Source: Tissierellia bacterium (lineage in GTDB: Bacteria; Bacillota; Clostridia; Tissierellales; Peptoniphilaceae). From it: 64,000 nucleotides of DNA. This document shows positions 9,468 through 19,716 of this stretch, piece by piece; within the stretch, counting starts at the first letter, position 1, and every line of letters starts with the position of its first letter. Under the pieces are notes generated by a model. The model ran no database searches, was not told the DNA's origin, and saw only the letters and a program-made list of their open reading frames with translations. The translations under genes and the position numbers were made by a program. The DNA lies in the NCBI GenBank assembly GCA_012519495.1, contig JAAYQA010000008.1:1-64000 (forward strand), read 5' to 3'.

Positions 9468-11135
9468 ATGCGTTCCGATACGATGAAAAAGGGCATGGAA
9501 CGGGCGCCGCACCGCGCGCTCTTCCATGCCCTCGGTGTAGACAAAGACGATATGCACAAGCCCTTTATCGGGGTTTGCAATATGTTCAATGAGATCGTAC
9601 CCGGCCATGTGCATCTGCGAGAACTCACAGAACAGGTAAAAAACGGCGTCTATGCAGGCGGCGGCGTACCGTTTGAATTCCCGTCGATCGCCGTATGCGA
9701 CGGCATTGCCATGAATCACGACGGCATGAAGTATTCGCTGCCCTCGCGCGAACTGATCGTCGACACGATCGAGGTCATGGTGCGCGCGCATCCGTTTGAC
9801 GGGCTTGTCATTATTCCGAATTGCGACAAAACCGTGCCCGCCGCAATGATGGCCGCTGCCAAGCTGAATATTCCGACTGTCATCATCAGCGGCGGACCGA
9901 TGCTCGCCGGGCGTTCCGCCCAAGGCGACAAGCTCGACCTCATCTCTTCTTTTGAAGCTGTCGGCGCAAGAGGCAATAACACCCTGTCTGAAGAAGCATT
10001 CACCGACATAGAACAAAACGCCTGCCCGACTTGTGGCTCCTGTGCCGGCATGTTCACGGCAAACTCCATGAACTGCATGGCTGAAGCGCTCGGACTGGCA
10101 CCGGAAGGAAACGGCACTGTACCGGCGGTGTACGCCGAACGCAAAACCATGGCGAAACAAGCCGGCCGTCTGGTGATGAATCTGGTGGAAAAAGACATCC
10201 GGCCGCTGGATATTCTCACGGAAGAAGCCTTCGAAAACGCCCTTGCCGTCGACATGGCTCTCGGCTGTTCCACCAATACCGTTTTGCATCTGAAGGCCAT
10301 TGCCACAGAAGCCGGCGTGGATCTTTCGCTGGAAAAAATGGAAGCCGTCAGTCAGAAAACCCCGCATCTGGTAAAAATGGCCCCGTCCGGTCCGCATCAT
10401 ATGGAAGATCTCCTGCAGGCCGGCGGAATCTACGGCGTCATGGACGAGCTCACCAAAAAACAATTGATCCATACCGATGCGCAAACCGTCTACGACGAAC
10501 CGATCGGTGTGCGTATACAGGGAAAATTCCGTGGCGGTATCGTACGGCCGGTAGAGAATCCGCTGTCAGAAACCGGCGGGATCAAAGTCCTGTTCGGCAA
10601 TATCGCCCCGCAGGGTGCCGTTGTGAAAGTAGCCGGTGTTTTGCCGGAAATGCTCGTAAAAACGCTGCGCGCCCGCGTGTTTGACAACGAGGACGCAGCC
10701 TTTTCCGCCATTATGGGCAATGAGATCCAATTAGGCGATGCCATTATCGTCCGCTACGAAGGTCCCAAAGGCGGGCCGGGCATGAAAGAAATGCTTTCGC
10801 CCACCGCAGCGCTAAACGGCATGGGACTGGATTCCGGCGTGGCCCTGATCACCGACGGCCGCTTCTCCGGCGGATCGCGGGGAGCAGCTATCGGCCATGT
10901 GTCGCCGGAAGCGGCCGAGGGCGGGCCCATCGGCTTATTGCAGGACGGCGACACGATCCGTGTCGATATGATCCAAGGAACGCTGGATGCCGACCTCACA
11001 GAGGCCGAATGGGAAGCGCGCAGAAAAGACTTTGTCCCGCAGCTGCGCCCGGTAGACGGGTATCTTGCCCGTTATCGCGAACACGTCAGCTCGGCTGATA
11101 CCGGCGCCTGTTACAGAAAGGGGGAGAGGGCATGA
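9468..11135 (+). CDS. ilvD: Dihydroxy-acid dehydratase
   Basis: An Fe-S dehydratase that makes the branched 2-oxoacids for valine, isoleucine and, through 2-oxoisovalerate, leucine. The 555 residues show [23 protein letters not shown] and a C-terminal [11 protein letters not shown]. The cluster cysteines are all present. It overlaps ilvB by four bases. Confidence 0.98.
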   Translation: MRSDTMKKGMERAPHRALFHALGVDKDDMHKPFIGVCNMFNEIVPGHVHLRELTEQVKNGVYAGGGVPFEFPSIAVCDGIAMNHDGMKYSLPSRELIVDTIEVMVRAHPFDGLVIIPNCDKTVPAAMMAAAKLNIPTVIISGGPMLAGRSAQGDKLDLISSFEAVGARGNNTLSEEAFTDIEQNACPTCGSCAGMFTANSMNCMAEALGLAPEGNGTVPAVYAERKTMAKQAGRLVMNLVEKDIRPLDILTEEAFENALAVDMALGCSTNTVLHLKAIATEAGVDLSLEKMEAVSQKTPHLVKMAPSGPHHMEDLLQAGGIYGVMDELTKKQLIHTDAQTVYDEPIGVRIQGKFRGGIVRPVENPLSETGGIKVLFGNIAPQGAVVKVAGVLPEMLVKTLRARVFDNEDAAFSAIMGNEIQLGDAIIVRYEGPKGGPGMKEMLSPTAALNGMGLDSGVALITDGRFSGGSRGAAIGHVSPEAAEGGPIGLLQDGDTIRVDMIQGTLDADLTEAEWEARRKDFVPQLRPVDGYLARYREHVSSADTGACYRKGERA

Positions 11136-12763
11136 CCGGAGCGGAATTTGTGCTCGAATGCCTGAAAAAAGAAGCGGTAGACACGCTCTTTGCCTATCCG
11201 GGCGGAGCGGTCATCCCCTTGTTTGACGCTATGTACAAAGACGGGAGTTTTCGCGTCGTACGCCCCAGCCACGAACAGGGCGGCTCGCATGCGGCCGACG
11301 GATACGCGCGCAAATCGGGCCGTCCGGGCGTCTGTATCGCAACCTCGGGACCCGGTGTAACCAATACCGTCACCGGCGTTGCCACCGCATATCTGGATTC
11401 GGTACCGCTCGTTTTGATCACCGGGCAGGTGGGTTTTCCTTTGATGTATAAAAACTCCTTTCAGGAAGTCGACACCATCGGCCTGATGATGCCCATCACC
11501 AAACACAGCCGCCTGGTCACCAAACCCGAACACATTGCCGATGCCATAGCGGAAGCCTTTCAGATTGCCTGCAGCGGCAGAAAAGGGCCCGTCGTCGTCG
11601 ACATAACCAAAGACGCGCTCATGGCAGAAGTGACAGACGAAAGCTATACAAAAAGAGAAATCCTGCCTGACACCCGGCACACACAATATACAGAAGAAAT
11701 CCGCGAAGCCTGCCGGCTCATTAGGGAAGCCAAACGGCCCGTTCTGTACGCAGGCGGCGGCGTGATCAATGCAGGGGCGGCACAGGAACTCACCCGACTG
11801 GCTGAACAATGCAATATCCCCGTCGTCAATTCGATTATGGGACTCGGCAGTTTCGACCGAATGCATCCTTTGTCCCGCGGGGTTGTCGGCATGCACGGGC
11901 AGAAAGAAACCAATCTGCTCGTCTATCACTCCGATGTTATCGTCGGCGTGGGGGTTCGCTTTTCCGACCGCGCCATCGGCAATCGAACCGGCTTCACCCG
12001 GGACGCAAAAATCATTCATATCGATACCGACCCTTCAGAATTTGATAAAAACGTCGACACACATGTGCGGATCGCAGGCGATATGAAAGAGATCCTGCGC
12101 GCCATGCAAAATGAACTCACAGATGTCAAAAAAGAAGACACGCCCGCACCCCAAGACCCCGATGCGGACTTTGCCCCGCGCCGGGTTCTCGAAAAACTGC
12201 AGGCAGCCCTTCCGGCGGACACCACCGTTGTAACCGATGTCGGCCAGCATCAGATGTGGACCATGATGTACTGGAAACCGCGCACGCCCCGCACCTTTTT
12301 GACCAGCGGCGGTCTGGGTACCATGGGCTTCGGCATGGGGGCGGCCATCGGCGCAAAAGTCGCCCGACCTGAAAGCCCCGTGGTTCTTATCACCGGTGAC
12401 GGGAGCTTTCGCATGAATCATACAGAACTCCTCACCGCCGTCAAGTATCAGATCCCCTTGCTCGTTGTCATCTTTAACAACCACTCGCTGGGCATGGTAC
12501 GCCAGTGGCAGGGCCTGTTCAACGAAGAACGCTACGCAGAAACCGACGTCTACGACCCGCTGAACACCGAGCTCCTCTGCAAAGCCTACGGCGCAGAGTT
12601 CATGGGCGCATTCCGTGATCCCGACGAGCTGGATGCTATTCTTGCCGAGGAACCGCGGACAAGCGGCGTGCGTGTGCTCGAATATATACTCGACCACGAC
12701 CACGGCGTATATCCCATGGTAGCCTCCGGCGCCGCCATCAATGTCATGTTTGAAAGAAAATAA
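11132..12763 (+). CDS. ilvB: Acetolactate synthase large subunit
   Basis: A thiamine-diphosphate enzyme that condenses pyruvate with pyruvate or 2-oxobutyrate. Its 543 residues have the catalytic glutamate in [16 protein letters not shown] (about residue 48) and the ThDP-binding GDGSFRMN...FNN motif near 425-455. Biosynthetic rather than catabolic use is inferred from the operon. Its probable regulatory partner is the 65-residue ACT protein at 8266. Confidence 0.96.
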   Translation: MTGAEFVLECLKKEAVDTLFAYPGGAVIPLFDAMYKDGSFRVVRPSHEQGGSHAADGYARKSGRPGVCIATSGPGVTNTVTGVATAYLDSVPLVLITGQVGFPLMYKNSFQEVDTIGLMMPITKHSRLVTKPEHIADAIAEAFQIACSGRKGPVVVDITKDALMAEVTDESYTKREILPDTRHTQYTEEIREACRLIREAKRPVLYAGGGVINAGAAQELTRLAEQCNIPVVNSIMGLGSFDRMHPLSRGVVGMHGQKETNLLVYHSDVIVGVGVRFSDRAIGNRTGFTRDAKIIHIDTDPSEFDKNVDTHVRIAGDMKEILRAMQNELTDVKKEDTPAPQDPDADFAPRRVLEKLQAALPADTTVVTDVGQHQMWTMMYWKPRTPRTFLTSGGLGTMGFGMGAAIGAKVARPESPVVLITGDGSFRMNHTELLTAVKYQIPLLVVIFNNHSLGMVRQWQGLFNEERYAETDVYDPLNTELLCKAYGAEFMGAFRDPDELDAILAEEPRTSGVRVLEYILDHDHGVYPMVASGAAINVMFERK

Positions 12764-12769
12764 GCGCCC

Positions 12770-13165
12770 GGGTGCGCCCGGTGGATGGGCAGAAAAGAGA
12801 TACGGGTAGGAAAGCGTACGGTGTTTTGAAAACCGGTCACGTAGCTTGGCGGACGTTTGGCGCAGGCCGGGCAATCGCTTCTTAGCCAATCGCACAGAAA
12901 TACACTGTGCTCTTGGAGAAGCTTTGCATGAGTCTTGCATTGCGTTTTGAAAAGCATCAAAACGCGCAAGGCTTGCAACAGGGTCGGCCACTACGGGTGA
13001 ATGATAGTGGGTTCCGGTCCGTTCGGCGATCTACAAATCGCCGCTACGAATATCAATCCTTCCGCTTCACACGCGGGGCACGCCGCGTATTTCATAACGA
13101 GTGTGAGCGGAGCGACACACGAAGTTATTTCATTGCGCCGCAGGCGCCCGCGTCCGCTGTTGCGT
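12770..13165 (-). repeat. Palindrome-rich intergenic element, copy B
   Basis: This ~400-bp gene-free stretch is the reverse complement of most of copy C (21.6-21.9 kb), with long near-identical blocks such as GGCTAAGAAGCGATTGCC. The element runs up to the aroF promoter. It ends with the palindrome GCGCCGCAGGCGC next to ATTTCATT. Confidence 0.85.
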
Positions 13166-13186
13166 TAAAGTATTTTACATTTCGGC

Positions 13187-13216
13187 TTTACAATTCACAA
13201 TGGGGTGTGGTAGTAT
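13187..13216 (+). promoter_or_regulatory. Promoter of the aromatic operon
   Basis: TTTACA (13187-13192) and TAGTAT (13211-13216) are 18 bp apart, with a start near 13223, about 22 bases ahead of the leader peptide ATG. Confidence 0.65.
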
Positions 13217-13244
13217 AGATCTATCAAAAAACGAGGTAGAGAAA

Positions 13245-13343
13245 ATGAGACAATTTTTCGCACAATTCTATTTTGGCTATTACTTTACGAACGAAAAACG
13301 TAAAGCTATTTTGGGTTGTGCAAGGGAAATCTCTCTAAAGTAA
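13245..13343 (+). CDS. Phe/Tyr-rich attenuation leader peptide of the aromatic operon
   Basis: A 32-codon ORF, ATG 13245 to TAA 13341-13343, preceded by GAGGTAGA. Residues 4-14 read FFAQFYFGYYF: five Phe and three Tyr in eleven positions. A terminator follows 24 bases after the stop and aroF begins right after it. This is the layout of a ribosome-stalling leader peptide: scarcity of charged tRNA-Phe or tRNA-Tyr would stall the ribosome and prevent termination. I did not find one clear antiterminator pairing by eye. Confidence 0.85.
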   Translation: MRQFFAQFYFGYYFTNEKRKAILGCAREISLK

Positions 13344-13366
13344 ACGGATTTAGGACTACGAGACCA

Positions 13367-13397
13367 ACATGCCCCCAAAACAGGGGCATGTTTTTTT
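13367..13397 (+). terminator. Attenuator terminator before aroF
   Basis: CATGCCCC (13368-13375) pairs with GGGGCATG (13383-13390), followed by seven T. It lies between the leader peptide stop and the aroF ribosome site (AGGAGG, 13401-13406), so it must be overcome to express the operon. Confidence 0.9.
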
Positions 13398-13411
13398 ATG
13401 AGGAGGATAAA

Positions 13412-14425
13412 ATGATTGTAAAACTGAAACCGGGTTCGGACCAAAAGCAAATACAGCGTTTGATGCGCTGGATCAAGGAGCAGGGCCTGGAAATTGAATA
13501 TTCCGAAGGGAGTACCTATACCATATTGGGGCTGATCGGTGACACGGCCACGATCGATGCCAATCTGATCCAGGCGATGGAGATCGTCGAGTCGGTGGTG
13601 CGCATACAGGATCCGTTCAAGAAGGTGAACCGGATGTTTCATCCGGCGGACACAGTGATCGAACTGCCCGGCGGAGCAAAAATCGGTGGCGGGCATTTTG
13701 CCGTGATGGCCGGGCCGTGTTCGGTGGAGTCGGAAGAGCAGATTATTGCCGTGGCAAAAAGTGTGAAGGCGGCGGGGGCTACGATTCTCCGCGGCGGTGC
13801 GTTCAAACCGCGTACCTCGCCTTATGCTTTTCAGGGCATGGGAGCCGACGGAATCGAACTGCTCCTGAAGGCGAAAGAAGCAACAGGGCTTCCTATCGTA
13901 TCGGAAATTATGGATATATCCCAGCTGCCGTATTTTGAAGATATCGACATTTTGCAGGTTGGCGCGCGCAATATGCAAAACTTCACGCTGTTGAAAGAAG
14001 TGGGCCGACTGAACAAGCCCGTATTGCTCAAGCGCGGTTTGTCTGCGACGTATCAGGAGCTTTTGATGTCGGCGGAGTATATTATGGCAAACGGCAATAG
14101 CCGGGTCATTTTATGCGAGCGGGGGATCCGCACTTTTGAAACCGGTACGCGCAATACGCTGGATATTACGGCGATTCCGTATCTGAAGGAAAAGACGCAT
14201 CTGCCGGTGGTGGTGGACCCCAGTCATGCGGCAGGGATGCATCGCATGGTGAAGCCTTTGTCGTTGGCATCGGTGGCGGCGGGCTGCGACGGCCTTTTGA
14301 TCGAGGTGCACAATGATCCCGAACATGCGCTGTGCGACGGCCCGCAATCCTTAAAGCCCGGTTCGTTTGACGAACTGGCCGGCCAATTGTTCAAATTGCG
14401 TGCTCTGATGGAAACTGTGGCATGA
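13412..14425 (+). CDS. aroF: DAHP synthase (type I-beta, with N-terminal regulatory domain)
   Basis: First step of the shikimate pathway: PEP plus erythrose-4-phosphate gives DAHP. The 337-residue protein starts at ATG 13412 after AGGAGG. Residues 1-70 form the ferredoxin/ACT-like domain known in the Thermotoga-type enzyme to bind Phe/Tyr; the barrel follows with MAGPCSVESEEQI, RGGAFKPRTSPYAFQG and VVDPSHAAG. Feedback by Phe/Tyr would match the Phe/Tyr leader peptide. It overlaps tyrA by four bases. Confidence 0.95.
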   Translation: MIVKLKPGSDQKQIQRLMRWIKEQGLEIEYSEGSTYTILGLIGDTATIDANLIQAMEIVESVVRIQDPFKKVNRMFHPADTVIELPGGAKIGGGHFAVMAGPCSVESEEQIIAVAKSVKAAGATILRGGAFKPRTSPYAFQGMGADGIELLLKAKEATGLPIVSEIMDISQLPYFEDIDILQVGARNMQNFTLLKEVGRLNKPVLLKRGLSATYQELLMSAEYIMANGNSRVILCERGIRTFETGTRNTLDITAIPYLKEKTHLPVVVDPSHAAGMHRMVKPLSLASVAAGCDGLLIEVHNDPEHALCDGPQSLKPGSFDELAGQLFKLRALMETVA

Positions 14426-15267
14426 AGATCGGCATTGTGGGGCTGGGACTGATCGGGGGTTCTTTTGCCCAAGCGACCAGCCGGCGCACGCATCATGAAG
14501 TATACGGCTTTGACACCCATGCGCCGAGTCTGGAGCGGGCTTTGGGAGAAAAGGCCATTCAGCATCGGTTGACAGAGGAGAATGTGGGGCAGATGGATCT
14601 GTTGCTGCTGGCGGTGGTGCCGCATCTGGCGGTGGCCTATGTGGAGAAGCACGCGGCACAGATTCGCGGTATGGTGATGGATCTGTGCGGGATCAAGCGC
14701 GCGGTGTCCCGGCATATCCGTCCGTTGGCAGAAAAACACGGCTTTTTGTATATCGGCGGGCATCCCATGGCGGGCCGGGAAAACGGCGGCTACGCGAACG
14801 CCAGTCCGCAAATGTTTGACGGTGCGTCGATGATTCTTGTGCCGCATACGGAAATCCCGGAATCCATTAATGCGTATCTGCGTGCGCTGGGTTTTGCAAA
14901 CAGGAAAATTTCCACCGACGAAACGCATGACCGCATGATCGCGTTTACTTCCCAGATGGCGCATGTCGTTTCCAATAATTACTGCAAGTCGGAAGTCGGC
15001 GCGGACCATCACGGGTATTCTGCCGATTCCCTGCGCGATTTAACGCGCGTGGCGGGGCTGAATGCGCAGATGTGGAGCGAGTTGTTTATCGGGAACAAAG
15101 ACTTTCTGCTTTTGGAACTGGATCGTCTGATGCAGGATATCGGGCGCATGCGCGATGCGATCGAGCAGGAAAAAACCGAGGAACTGGAACAGATGCTGGA
15201 AGAAGGGTCGGCGGCAAAATACCGGCTGTTTCCAAGGGGGGTCGCATGCGACGAATATCCGTCTTAA
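14422..15267 (+). CDS. tyrA: Prephenate dehydrogenase
   Basis: NAD(P)-dependent conversion of prephenate to 4-hydroxyphenylpyruvate, the tyrosine branch. 281 residues: Rossmann motif IGIVGLGLIGGSFAQ at the N-terminus and the catalytic-site GGHPMAGRENGGY near residue 113. There is no C-terminal ACT domain, unlike Bacillus TyrA, so feedback may rest on aroF and attenuation. It overlaps aroB by 22 bases. Confidence 0.93.
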   Translation: MKIGIVGLGLIGGSFAQATSRRTHHEVYGFDTHAPSLERALGEKAIQHRLTEENVGQMDLLLLAVVPHLAVAYVEKHAAQIRGMVMDLCGIKRAVSRHIRPLAEKHGFLYIGGHPMAGRENGGYANASPQMFDGASMILVPHTEIPESINAYLRALGFANRKISTDETHDRMIAFTSQMAHVVSNNYCKSEVGADHHGYSADSLRDLTRVAGLNAQMWSELFIGNKDFLLLELDRLMQDIGRMRDAIEQEKTEELEQMLEEGSAAKYRLFPRGVACDEYPS

Positions 15268-16295
15268 CAAAACCGGCCTATTGTGTGGAAATACAAAGAG
15301 GGCTTTTGAACCATTTAAAGGAAGCGGCATTGCCGTATAAAAACCGGACTGTCTTCTTGCTGACCGACTGGCATGTCTGGCCGATATATGGTGCGTTTGT
15401 TGAGGAGGCCTTTGGCGATGCGCTGGTGCAGACTTATGTGTGTCCTGCGGGGGAGACGGCCAAGTCGGTCGCATCCTTTGGCGGGGTGATGGAAGCCATG
15501 GCCGAAGCCGGCTTGCACAGGGACGCTCTGCTTTTGACCTTAGGCGGCGGTGTGGTGGGGGATCTTGGCGGTTTTTGTGCCGCCAGTTTTCTCCGGGGGA
15601 TCGACTTTCTGCAGATTCCCACAAGCCTTTTGGCTGCGGTGGATGCATCGGTAGGCGGGAAAACCGCCATCAATCTGCATGCCGGGAAGAATCTCTGCGG
15701 CGCGTTTCATCAGCCGGTGGCGGTATGGATCGACCCCGATGTGTTTGCCACTCTGCCGGAGGAAAAACGGCTGGACGGTGTGGCGGAAATGCTGAAAACG
15801 GGCGCGATTTTCGATGTGGCGCTTTTTAACCGGATGGCAGAGGGCCTGCGTCCGAATGATGCCGATCTGGAAGAGCTGCTCAGCCGGTGCATACAGTACA
15901 AGGCGGATGTGGTGGCCAAAGACGAAAAAGACCGGGGAGAACGGCAGCTGCTGAACTTCGGGCATACATTCGGCCATGCGGTGGAAGCGCGCTCGGGCTT
16001 TTCTTTGTCCCACGGGCATGCGGTTGCTATCGGAATGGCTATGATGGCAAGAGCCTGCGCAGAAAAAGGCATCTGCCCGGCAGAAACCAAAGACCGGATC
16101 GAACGCGCATTGCAACAAAACGGTTTGCCGATCCGAACCGAGTACGCTGCACAGGAGTTGCTGCCTTTTGTGACGCGCGACAAAAAGATAAAAAACGAGA
16201 GCGTGCAGCTGGTTGTCATGGAAGAACCCGGCAAAGCGCGTCTGCAACCCACTCCTTTGACGGAGGTGGAATCATGGCTGGAGGCAGGGCAATGA
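15246..16295 (+). CDS. aroB: 3-dehydroquinate synthase
   Basis: Second shikimate step. The 349-residue protein starts at ATG 15246 inside the end of tyrA (MRRISVLTKPAYC). NAD-binding and core motifs are GGGVVGDLGGF and PTSLLAAVDASVGGKTAIN; metal-site histidines appear in NFGHTFGHAVE and HGHAVAIGM. It overlaps aroA by ATGA. Confidence 0.95.
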   Translation: MRRISVLTKPAYCVEIQRGLLNHLKEAALPYKNRTVFLLTDWHVWPIYGAFVEEAFGDALVQTYVCPAGETAKSVASFGGVMEAMAEAGLHRDALLLTLGGGVVGDLGGFCAASFLRGIDFLQIPTSLLAAVDASVGGKTAINLHAGKNLCGAFHQPVAVWIDPDVFATLPEEKRLDGVAEMLKTGAIFDVALFNRMAEGLRPNDADLEELLSRCIQYKADVVAKDEKDRGERQLLNFGHTFGHAVEARSGFSLSHGHAVAIGMAMMARACAEKGICPAETKDRIERALQQNGLPIRTEYAAQELLPFVTRDKKIKNESVQLVVMEEPGKARLQPTPLTEVESWLEAGQ

Positions 16296-17530
16296 TCGCT
16301 GTACAAACAAAACAAGTCACAGGCGAGATAAGGGCGATTCCGTCCAAGTCCTATGCGCATCGCGCGCTGATCTGTGCGGCCTTGGCCGACGGGCCTTCCA
16401 CCGTCCGGCTGGCGCGCAGTTCGGTGGATATTGACACGACGGCCCAAACCCTTCGGCAGTTGGGTGCAGATATTCAAAAAGATGCAACGGGTTTTCAGAT
16501 TCTTCCCGTCCGGCACACAGACGATACGCCTCTGCTTGACTGTGCGGAAAGCGGCTCTACACTGCGCTTTTTGCTGCCGGTTGCCATGGCTCTGAAAGAC
16601 CGTGCCCGTTTTACCGGTCGCGGCCGGCTGCCTGCGCGTCCGCTGTCTCCCTTATTGGAGGAAATGGAGAAGAAAGGGTGCGTGTTTTCCGGAAAAAAAC
16701 TGCCGCTGACGGTGACCGGCCGGCTTGCAAAGGGTTCTTTTTTATTGCCGGGTGATATCAGCTCCCAGTATATCAGCGGTCTTTTGCTGGCCGCTCCTCT
16801 CTTGGGCGAAACGGAAGTCCGGCTTACATCCGGGCTCGAATCGGCCGGGTATGTTTTGATCACAACGGAAGTCATGCAGGACTTCGGGGTAAAAACCGTC
16901 CGCACGGAACACGGCTATACGGTACCGGGCGGACAGCACTACCGGGCACGGGATTATGCAGTGGAGGGCGACTGGTCCAATGCGGCGTTTTTCCTGGTGG
17001 CGGGGGCATTGGGAGGCGCTATTCGTCTGCGCGGGCTGAAAGCCGATTCCGTACAGGGCGACCGCGCCATACTGGATGTGCTGCGCGCCTATGGCGCCCG
17101 GGTGGACACCGAAGACGGTATTCTCGTGCAGAGGGACGCGGCACGGCCAATCCGTGTCGACCTGCGGCAAATGCCAGACGCCCTTCCGATACTTTCAGTG
17201 CTGGCGGCTTCTGCCCGGGGTGAGTCCGTCTTTTACGGCGGCGCGCGTCTGCGCCTGAAAGAAAGCGACCGCCTGTACACGAGTGCACAGATGATCCGGA
17301 ATTTAGGGGGCGATGCCGAAGAAACCGAGGACGGCCTCCTTGTGCGCGGCACAGGAAAGCTCACAGGCGGCACCACGTCCTCCTTTGGCGATCACAGGCT
17401 GGCTATGGCGTCGGCCATTGCCTCGCTATTGTGTGACGAACCCGTACGCATCGAAGAACCTGAGGCGGTCAACAAATCGTATCCTGCTTTCTTTTCCGAC
17501 TTTCAGCAATTGGGAGGCCATTATGTTTAG
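16292..17530 (+). CDS. aroA: 5-enolpyruvylshikimate-3-phosphate synthase
   Basis: Sixth shikimate step. The 412-residue protein is taken from ATG 16292, eight bases after GGAGG; an in-frame ATG at 16274 would add six residues. It has the substrate lysine in IPSKSYAHRALICA, the GSTLRFLLP loop, and the second-domain motif RLRLKESDRL. FGDHRLAMA near the end is also typical. Overlaps aroC by eight bases. Confidence 0.95.
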   Translation: MIAVQTKQVTGEIRAIPSKSYAHRALICAALADGPSTVRLARSSVDIDTTAQTLRQLGADIQKDATGFQILPVRHTDDTPLLDCAESGSTLRFLLPVAMALKDRARFTGRGRLPARPLSPLLEEMEKKGCVFSGKKLPLTVTGRLAKGSFLLPGDISSQYISGLLLAAPLLGETEVRLTSGLESAGYVLITTEVMQDFGVKTVRTEHGYTVPGGQHYRARDYAVEGDWSNAAFFLVAGALGGAIRLRGLKADSVQGDRAILDVLRAYGARVDTEDGILVQRDAARPIRVDLRQMPDALPILSVLAASARGESVFYGGARLRLKESDRLYTSAQMIRNLGGDAEETEDGLLVRGTGKLTGGTTSSFGDHRLAMASAIASLLCDEPVRIEEPEAVNKSYPAFFSDFQQLGGHYV

Positions 17531-18617
17531 TACCTTTGGACAAAATATTCGGATCACCGTATTCGGAGAATCACACGGGACGGGGATCGGTGTTGTGATG
17601 GACGGCTTTCCGGCCGGCGAAGCGGTTTCTATGGAGGAGCTGAATCGTTTTATGGCCCGGCGCGCGCCGGGGCAACGTGGCACTACACCCCGCAAGGAAA
17701 AAGACACACCCGAAGTGCTCTCCGGGCTGCAAAACGATACGACAACCGGTTCTGCCCTTGCAATGATCATCCGCAACAAAGACCACCGCTCCGATGACTA
17801 TATAACGGATATTCCCCGGCCGTCGCATGCCGATCTGAACGCGCATCTGAAGTTCGGCGGCCATATGGACATGCGGGGCGGAGGGCCTTTCTCCGGCCGG
17901 ATTACCGCCCCTTTGTGTCTGGCCGGCGGGGTGGCCAAACAGATTCTGGCAAGAAGAGGGATTGCGGTCGGGGCGCATCTGGCGGCTATCGGGGCCATCG
18001 AAGACGCCCGCTGGGATCCGGTGCTTGTTCGCCGAGAAGAACTGGAACAAATCGGCCGGCAGGGCTTTCCTGCGATCGACCCTGCCAAAGCGGACGCCAT
18101 GCTGGATTATCTGGACCGCGTTAAAGACGAGGAGGATTCTGTGGGCGGACGCATCGGCTGCATGGCGACAGGGGTCCCTGCAGGACTTGGCGAACCCAAT
18201 TATCTGAGTGTGGAAAGCCATTTGTCGCATCTTTTGTTTTCTGTGCCGGGGGTGCGGGGCGTGCAATTCGGCACGGGCTTTGCCGCTGCCAAAATGCGCG
18301 GATCCGAACACAATGACCCCATACGCCTGGAAGACGGACGCTTTTATACCCAGACGAATCACGCCGGCGGGATTGTGGGCGGCATCACAAACGGTATGCC
18401 GCTTGTGGTGGAAGTTGCCATGAAACCGGCTGCCAGCATCGGACAAAAACAACGTTCCGTTTCTTTGTCCCAAAACAGGGAAACGGATTTGCGAATCGAA
18501 GGGCGGCACGATCCGTCCATCGCGGTACGGGCCGTACCCGTGATCGAGGCCTGCATGGCCATCACACTGCTTGACTTTATGGAGGGAAAGAATGGAATTA
18601 CAGGACATCAGAAATAA
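17523..18617 (+). CDS. aroC: Chorismate synthase
   Basis: FMN-dependent last step to chorismate. The 364-residue protein opens with FGQNIRITVFGESHGTGIG; RPSHADLNAHLKF and MRGGGPFSGRITAPL are family signatures. The reduced-FMN supply is not encoded here. Overlaps aroA by eight and pheA by 26 bases. Confidence 0.96.
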   Translation: MFSTFGQNIRITVFGESHGTGIGVVMDGFPAGEAVSMEELNRFMARRAPGQRGTTPRKEKDTPEVLSGLQNDTTTGSALAMIIRNKDHRSDDYITDIPRPSHADLNAHLKFGGHMDMRGGGPFSGRITAPLCLAGGVAKQILARRGIAVGAHLAAIGAIEDARWDPVLVRREELEQIGRQGFPAIDPAKADAMLDYLDRVKDEEDSVGGRIGCMATGVPAGLGEPNYLSVESHLSHLLFSVPGVRGVQFGTGFAAAKMRGSEHNDPIRLEDGRFYTQTNHAGGIVGGITNGMPLVVEVAMKPAASIGQKQRSVSLSQNRETDLRIEGRHDPSIAVRAVPVIEACMAITLLDFMEGKNGITGHQK

Positions 18618-19716
18618 GATTGACCGGGTAGACGACGAGATTTTCACGCTGTTCGCAGAACGCATGGCCTTAGCCCGCGAAGTGGCCAAAGAAAAGAAAA
18701 AAGAGGGCACCGGCATACGAAACCGCATGCGTGAACGCGAAATCCTGCAGCGTCAGGCAAAGAAAGATCCGCAACTGGCCACCTATACCCGCATGCTGTA
18801 CAATACGCTGTTTTCGGTGTCAAAGAGTCTGCAGTGGTCAGAAACCAACGGCAAGGGCGATATCCGGGAGAAGATCCGGTTTCTGGACGGCCCCTTCCCG
18901 CGCGAAGGCGTTATCGCCGTACAGGGAACCGAAGGCTCCTATTCGCAGCAGGCAGCCGAGCGCATGTTCCCCATGGGGGAAGTGATGTTTTTCCGCACCT
19001 TTGCCGATGTGTTTCAGGCGGTCAAACAGGGTTTGTGCGACTTTGGCGTCGTTCCGATCGAAAACAGCTCCAACGGTTCGGTGAAAGAAGTGTTTGAAGT
19101 TCTCTCCCATTACGACTTTTCCGTTGTGCGCGAAACGAAGCTCTTTATCGACCACCGTCTTTTGGTGAAACCCGGTGTGAAGCTGGAAGAAATCCGCGAG
19201 ATCTTCTCCCAAAGACAGGCCCTCGGCCAATGCAGCGACTTTTTGCTTAAGCACCCGGAGATTCGCGCGGAAGAATATATGGACACCGCAATGGCGGCGG
19301 CTTTTGTGGCCAATTCCGAGCGCAGGGACGTAGCCAGTCTCTCGTCCAAATACTGTGCCGAGCTCTACGGATTGGAAGCCTTGCCGGTGAAAATCCAGAA
19401 CAGCGAAAACAACTACACCCGTTTTCTCTGCATTACAAAAGATGTCGAAGTGTATCCCGGTTCCAACAAGATTTCCCTGATGGTATCCGCGCCGCACGAA
19501 CCCGGCGGATTGTATCATATTTTGGCACGCTTTGCGGCCTTGGGCCTCAATATTACAAAGCTCGAGTCGCGTTCTATCTCCGGACAGGACTTTGAATTCA
19601 ATTTCTATTTCGACTTTGAAGGCTCGCTGGAAATGCCCGAAGTGCGGTGGCTCATGCAGGATCTGCGCGATAATTCCGAGCGCTTCCAATTCCTTGGCAA
19701 TTATCAGACGGTATGA
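18592..19716 (+). CDS. pheA: Bifunctional chorismate mutase / prephenate dehydratase
   Basis: Makes phenylpyruvate from chorismate in two steps. The 374 residues divide into an AroQ-type chorismate mutase (about 1-85; LQDIRNKIDRVDDEIF), prephenate dehydratase (about 100-280; GTEGSYSQQAAERMF and NNYTRFL), and an ACT domain (about 290-370) holding the LESRSI motif of Phe feedback sites. The start at ATG 18592 follows GGAGGG. The mutase also feeds tyrA, since the window has no separate chorismate mutase. Confidence 0.95.
   Translation: MELQDIRNKIDRVDDEIFTLFAERMALAREVAKEKKKEGTGIRNRMREREILQRQAKKDPQLATYTRMLYNTLFSVSKSLQWSETNGKGDIREKIRFLDGPFPREGVIAVQGTEGSYSQQAAERMFPMGEVMFFRTFADVFQAVKQGLCDFGVVPIENSSNGSVKEVFEVLSHYDFSVVRETKLFIDHRLLVKPGVKLEEIREIFSQRQALGQCSDFLLKHPEIRAEEYMDTAMAAAFVANSERRDVASLSSKYCAELYGLEALPVKIQNSENNYTRFLCITKDVEVYPGSNKISLMVSAPHEPGGLYHILARFAALGLNITKLESRSISGQDFEFNFYFDFEGSLEMPEVRWLMQDLRDNSERFQFLGNYQTV

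Noticed and set aside
12771-12790. Terminator after ilvB
   Set aside because: A GC hairpin (CCGGG/CCCGG) is present but no T tract follows; it is part of the repeat element.
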